Shown: positions 61,768-64,000 of the stretch, in pieces
Layout: the number at the start of each line of letters is the position of its first letter
Numbering within the stretch: the first letter of the stretch is position 1
NCBI GenBank assembly: GCA_017432825.1
Contig: JAFRIJ010000014.1
Location: forward strand, 1-64,000
Length of the DNA stretch: 64,000 nucleotides
Direction: 5' to 3'
Origin: Bacilli bacterium
GTDB taxonomy: Bacteria > Bacillota_I > Bacilli_A > RF39 > UBA660
The notes under the pieces: generated by a model
Database searches by the model: none
What the model was told of the DNA's origin: nothing
Seen by the model: only the letters and a program-made list of their open reading frames with translations
Made by a program: the position numbers and the translations under genes

Positions 61768-62379
61768 ATGGAAAAAAGAAAAATAAATATACCAAAGACA
61801 ATTTGGATATCATCAATATTTGCTTTTTTAATAGCAGTATTAATAATGGTAATGGATTATAAAATAAATTATCAGTATAGTAATAGTGGAACAAATAAGC
61901 TATATTTTTATAATTGTAATAATGAATTATGTACATCAGAATCAAAAATGACAAATAAAAAACTATATTCTGAATATACCTGTTATGGAGTATGTCCATC
62001 ATACAAAGGAAAAATAGACGATGAATATGCTCTACTCAAAAATAATGATGAATACATATTATATAATTATAAAAAAGGAATTAAAATATCAGAAGGATAT
62101 GATGAATATATTCCAATTGATAGCGAATACATTATAGTAAAGAAAAAAGATTTAGAAGGAATTATTAATATAGAAAACACAGTAGTTATAAACATAGAAT
62201 ACAATCAAGTAGGATATTATAAAAATAACAAATTAATAGGATATAATACAGAAAATATAATAATAAAAAAAGGTAATGAATATGGAATTATTAATTATAA
62301 AACAGGAATAATAGTAGAAGAAATAAAATATAAAGAAAATGATATAAATAAATTATTAGAAATAATTAATAACAAATAA
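61768..62379 (+). CDS. Hypothetical membrane-anchored protein with WG-like repeats
   Basis: 203 aa. An N-terminal helix (about 10-30, TIWISSIFAFLIAVLIMVM) is followed by an outer domain. That domain contains a CNNELC segment and CYGVC, then beta repeats resembling WG/KWG repeats (EYILYNYKKGIKISEGYDEYIPI, EGIINIENTVVINIEYNQV, EYGIINYKTGIIVEEIKYKEN). Family function unknown. GTG 61759 lies inside the GGAAGTG ribosome binding site, so ATG 61768 is used. Confidence 0.68.
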   Translation: MEKRKINIPKTIWISSIFAFLIAVLIMVMDYKINYQYSNSGTNKLYFYNCNNELCTSESKMTNKKLYSEYTCYGVCPSYKGKIDDEYALLKNNDEYILYNYKKGIKISEGYDEYIPIDSEYIIVKKKDLEGIINIENTVVINIEYNQVGYYKNNKLIGYNTENIIIKKGNEYGIINYKTGIIVEEIKYKENDINKLLEIINNK

Positions 62380-62381
62380 AA

Positions 62382-62412
62382 ACTCATATACAAAAGTATA
62401 TGAGTATTTTTA
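62382..62412 (+). terminator. Rho-independent terminator
   Basis: ACTCATATAC-AAAA-GTATATGAGT hairpin followed by a T-rich tract. It lies against the 3' end of the convergent tRNA-His gene. Confidence 0.85.
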
Positions 62413-62416
62413 TATC

Positions 62417-62493
62417 TGGGACGGATGGTGGGAATCGAACCCACGTGTGTTGGAACCACAATCCAATGTGTTAACCACTTCACCACATCCGCC
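62417..62493 (-). tRNA. tRNA-His(GTG)
   Basis: 77 nt on the minus strand with encoded CCA. The extra 5' G (position -1) faces C73, the tRNA-His identity element. The acceptor GCGGATG pairs with CATCCGT with one shift for the -1 pair. The anticodon loop TTGTGGT places GTG at 62457-62459. Confidence 0.95.
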
Positions 62494-62505
62494 ATGACGA
62501 AAACA

Positions 62506-62534
62506 ATTATACCATAAATATTAAATAAAATCAA
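62506..62534 (-). promoter_or_regulatory. Sigma-A promoter of tRNA-His
   Basis: On the minus strand TTGATT (62529-62534), 17 bp, TATAAT (62506-62511), with TGG just before the -10, an extended form. Confidence 0.8.
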
Positions 62535-62554
62535 TATTTATAATAAAAAAAGCT

Positions 62555-62655
62555 AAAAACAAAGAGACTAATCCCTAAGGACAGTCTCCCAAAAAGAATA
62601 AAAAGGGGTTGGCTAGTGTGATACTAGCACCAATTCATGTAAATTTGAATTGGTG
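62555..62655 (-). ncRNA. Predicted small RNA, about 100 nt
   Basis: On the minus strand a consensus promoter (62662-62690) is followed by three hairpins. The first is a perfect 10-bp CACCAATTCA/TGAATTGGTG stem (62628-62655). The second is GCTAGT/ACTAGC (62612-62628), which shares its edge with the first. The third is a GAGACT/AGTCTC stem with inner TCC/GGA pairs (62564-62588), followed by TTTGTTTTT as terminator. No frame with a ribosome binding site lies inside. It does not show the SRP or 6S RNA signatures I know. Class unknown. Confidence 0.65.
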
Positions 62656-62661
62656 ATTTAT

Positions 62662-62690
62662 ATACTAATCTATAACCAATTATTTGTCAA
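62662..62690 (-). promoter_or_regulatory. Sigma-A promoter of the small RNA
   Basis: On the minus strand TTGACA (62685-62690), 17 bp, TAGTAT (62662-62667). Confidence 0.75.
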
Positions 62691-62801
62691 TACTAAAATT
62701 AAAAAAAATAGAAAAAAATATTCACCGTTTACTTTAAGTAAAAATAATAAAAATAGAAGCTAAAGATGTTATAATAATTATTAGTAAAATTAGGTGATAT
62801 T

Positions 62802-64000
62802 ATGAACTATATAAAAGGAACATACATAAAAAACATATATAATAATAAAGAAAACGGATATACAGTAGGCATAATGAAAATAAAAGAAACTGATTTAGAT
62901 ATAATAGAATCAACAGTATATTTTACAGGTACATTTTATGACTTAAAAATTAAAAGTAATTATACACTATACGGAGAATTAATCAATCATCAAAAATATG
63001 GAATACAATTTAATGTATCAAATTATGAAATATTACTGCCAAGTAAAAAAGAAGAATTAATAGAATTTTTATCAAGTGATTTATTCCCAATTGGAGTAAA
63101 AACCGCTACTAGAATAGTAGATAGATTTGATAATGATACACTAAACGTAATATTAGATAATCCAGAATCGTTACAATTAGTACCAAAATTACCAAAATCA
63201 AGAATAGATAAAATACATAATATACTAGTAAATTACCAAAATACAAGCCAAATAGTCATGGATTTAACAGCACTAGGTTTTTCTACTCAAAAGTCATTAT
63301 CTATAGTAAATAAATATAAAACTAAAACAATGGATTTAATTACAGATAACATTTATAAATTAATAGATGAAATGGATTTTAATTTTAAAGATATTGATGC
63401 AATCGCGCTAAACACTGGAATTGATGAATTAGATGATAGAAGAATACAAGCATTAATAATATATGTAATAAACGATACAACATTTAATACAGGAAACACA
63501 TATATGGAATTTGATGAAATATTAAATGCTATAAACGAAATAACTAAAAAAATTGACAGTGAAATGCTAGAATACAATATTATAAAATTAAATGAAATAG
63601 GCAAAATAATAATAGAAGAAAACAAATATTATTTAAAGGAATTTTATAATGCCGAACATTATATAGTAGATAAACTATGTTTTTTAAATGACTTAGAAAG
63701 AAGCAACTATCCAAATATAGATAATAAAATAAAAAAAATAGAAGAAGAAAACAATATAAAATATGATGATATTCAAACATATGCTATAAAAACAGCTATA
63801 AACAATAATCTAACAATAATAACTGGAGGACCTGGTACAGGAAAAACAACAATAATAAATACAATAGTAACACTAATTAAAGATATATTTAAAGCAAAAG
63901 ACGAAGAAATAGCTTTATTAGCACCAACTGGGAGAGCAGCCAAAAAATTATCAGAAACAACAAATCTAAAAGCATCTACAATACATAAATATCTAAGTTG
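62802..64000 (+). CDS. recD2: RecD2-like ATP-dependent DNA helicase (truncated by window edge)
   Basis: The first 399 codons of a superfamily 1B helicase; the gene continues past the window. The N-terminal OB-like domain (YIKGTYIKNIYNNKENGYTVGIMK) and helix-hairpin-helix region (FPIGVKTATRIVDRF, VPKLPKSRIDKIHNI) are typical of RecD2/YrrC, not of RecBCD RecD. Walker A GGPGTGKTT lies at about 342-350, followed by motif Ia LLAPTGRAAKKLSE and STIHKYL. The promoter is an extended -10 (TGTTATAAT, 62767-62775), with TTAGGTGATATT as the ribosome binding site. Confidence 0.93.
   Translation, partial: MNYIKGTYIKNIYNNKENGYTVGIMKIKETDLDIIESTVYFTGTFYDLKIKSNYTLYGELINHQKYGIQFNVSNYEILLPSKKEELIEFLSSDLFPIGVKTATRIVDRFDNDTLNVILDNPESLQLVPKLPKSRIDKIHNILVNYQNTSQIVMDLTALGFSTQKSLSIVNKYKTKTMDLITDNIYKLIDEMDFNFKDIDAIALNTGIDELDDRRIQALIIYVINDTTFNTGNTYMEFDEILNAINEITKKIDSEMLEYNIIKLNEIGKIIIEENKYYLKEFYNAEHYIVDKLCFLNDLERSNYPNIDNKIKKIEEENNIKYDDIQTYAIKTAINNNLTIITGGPGTGKTTIINTIVTLIKDIFKAKDEEIALLAPTGRAAKKLSETTNLKASTIHKYLS

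Noticed and set aside
1-64000. Mycoplasma-type code with TGA as tryptophan
   Set aside because: Several family-matched genes end at TGA in the expected place, and Trp is encoded by TGG throughout.

Overview
The window is a very AT-rich bacterial chromosome segment with long same-strand gene runs, short intergenic gaps, GGTGA-type ribosome binding sites, U-tract terminators and standard -35/-10 promoters. TGA is used as a stop (for example at 9472, 20026, 24440 and 31520), so this is not a Mycoplasma-type recoded genome. A compact low-GC Firmicute is indicated, most likely an uncultured gut-type Bacilli lineage near the mollicute/Erysipelotrichia branch. The lineage assignment is inference from gene content and composition.

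Layout. 0-10 kb: uvrB, a degenerate histidine phosphatase, a glycine T-box with a dimeric glycyl-tRNA synthetase, and a potABCD polyamine importer. 10-22 kb: a fermentation block with the agmatine deiminase pathway (ptcA, antiporter, two aguA copies), the arginine deiminase pathway (arcA, arcB, arcD), a polar amino acid ABC importer and one carbamate kinase (arcC) that can serve both pathways. Both routes turn carbamoyl phosphate into ATP. 22-35 kb: rpsP-khpA, tRNA-Ser, a spoIIA-like pair behind Spo0A-box-like sites, spoVAC-AD-AE, a divergent type IV pilus/competence ATPase and two prepilin genes, an M29 aminopeptidase, yidD, cdaA-cdaR, and cotJ spore coat genes on the minus strand. 35-51 kb: a DUF3419-like protein, a Xer recombinase, comEA-comEC, a DinD-like gene, an 800-residue repeat surface protein, ftsK/spoIIIE, deoD, a pair of M16 peptidases, tRNA-Met and a CPC-type metal ATPase. 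51-55 kb: a spore cluster of cotE, a lipoprotein, spoIIIAH, gerE and gerM, then tRNA-Arg. 55-64 kb: a large structured non-coding RNA next to a small membrane protein (candidate OLE RNA and OapA), uvrC, mutL, holA, a third prepilin-like gene, tRNA-His, a small RNA on the minus strand, and the start of recD2, cut by the window edge.

The most notable result is the amount of endospore machinery in a compact, mollicute-like genome: Spo0A boxes, a sigma-F-like factor, SpoVA, SpoIIIAH, CotE, CotJ, GerE and GerM, with sigma-E- and sigma-K-like promoter motifs in front of the coat and regulator genes. The pathway looks simplified. The spoIIA-like operon has no spoIIAB, and its STAS protein lacks the phosphorylatable serine. 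CotJA and CotJB are fused. The second highlight is the roughly 450-nt structured RNA at 54860-55308.
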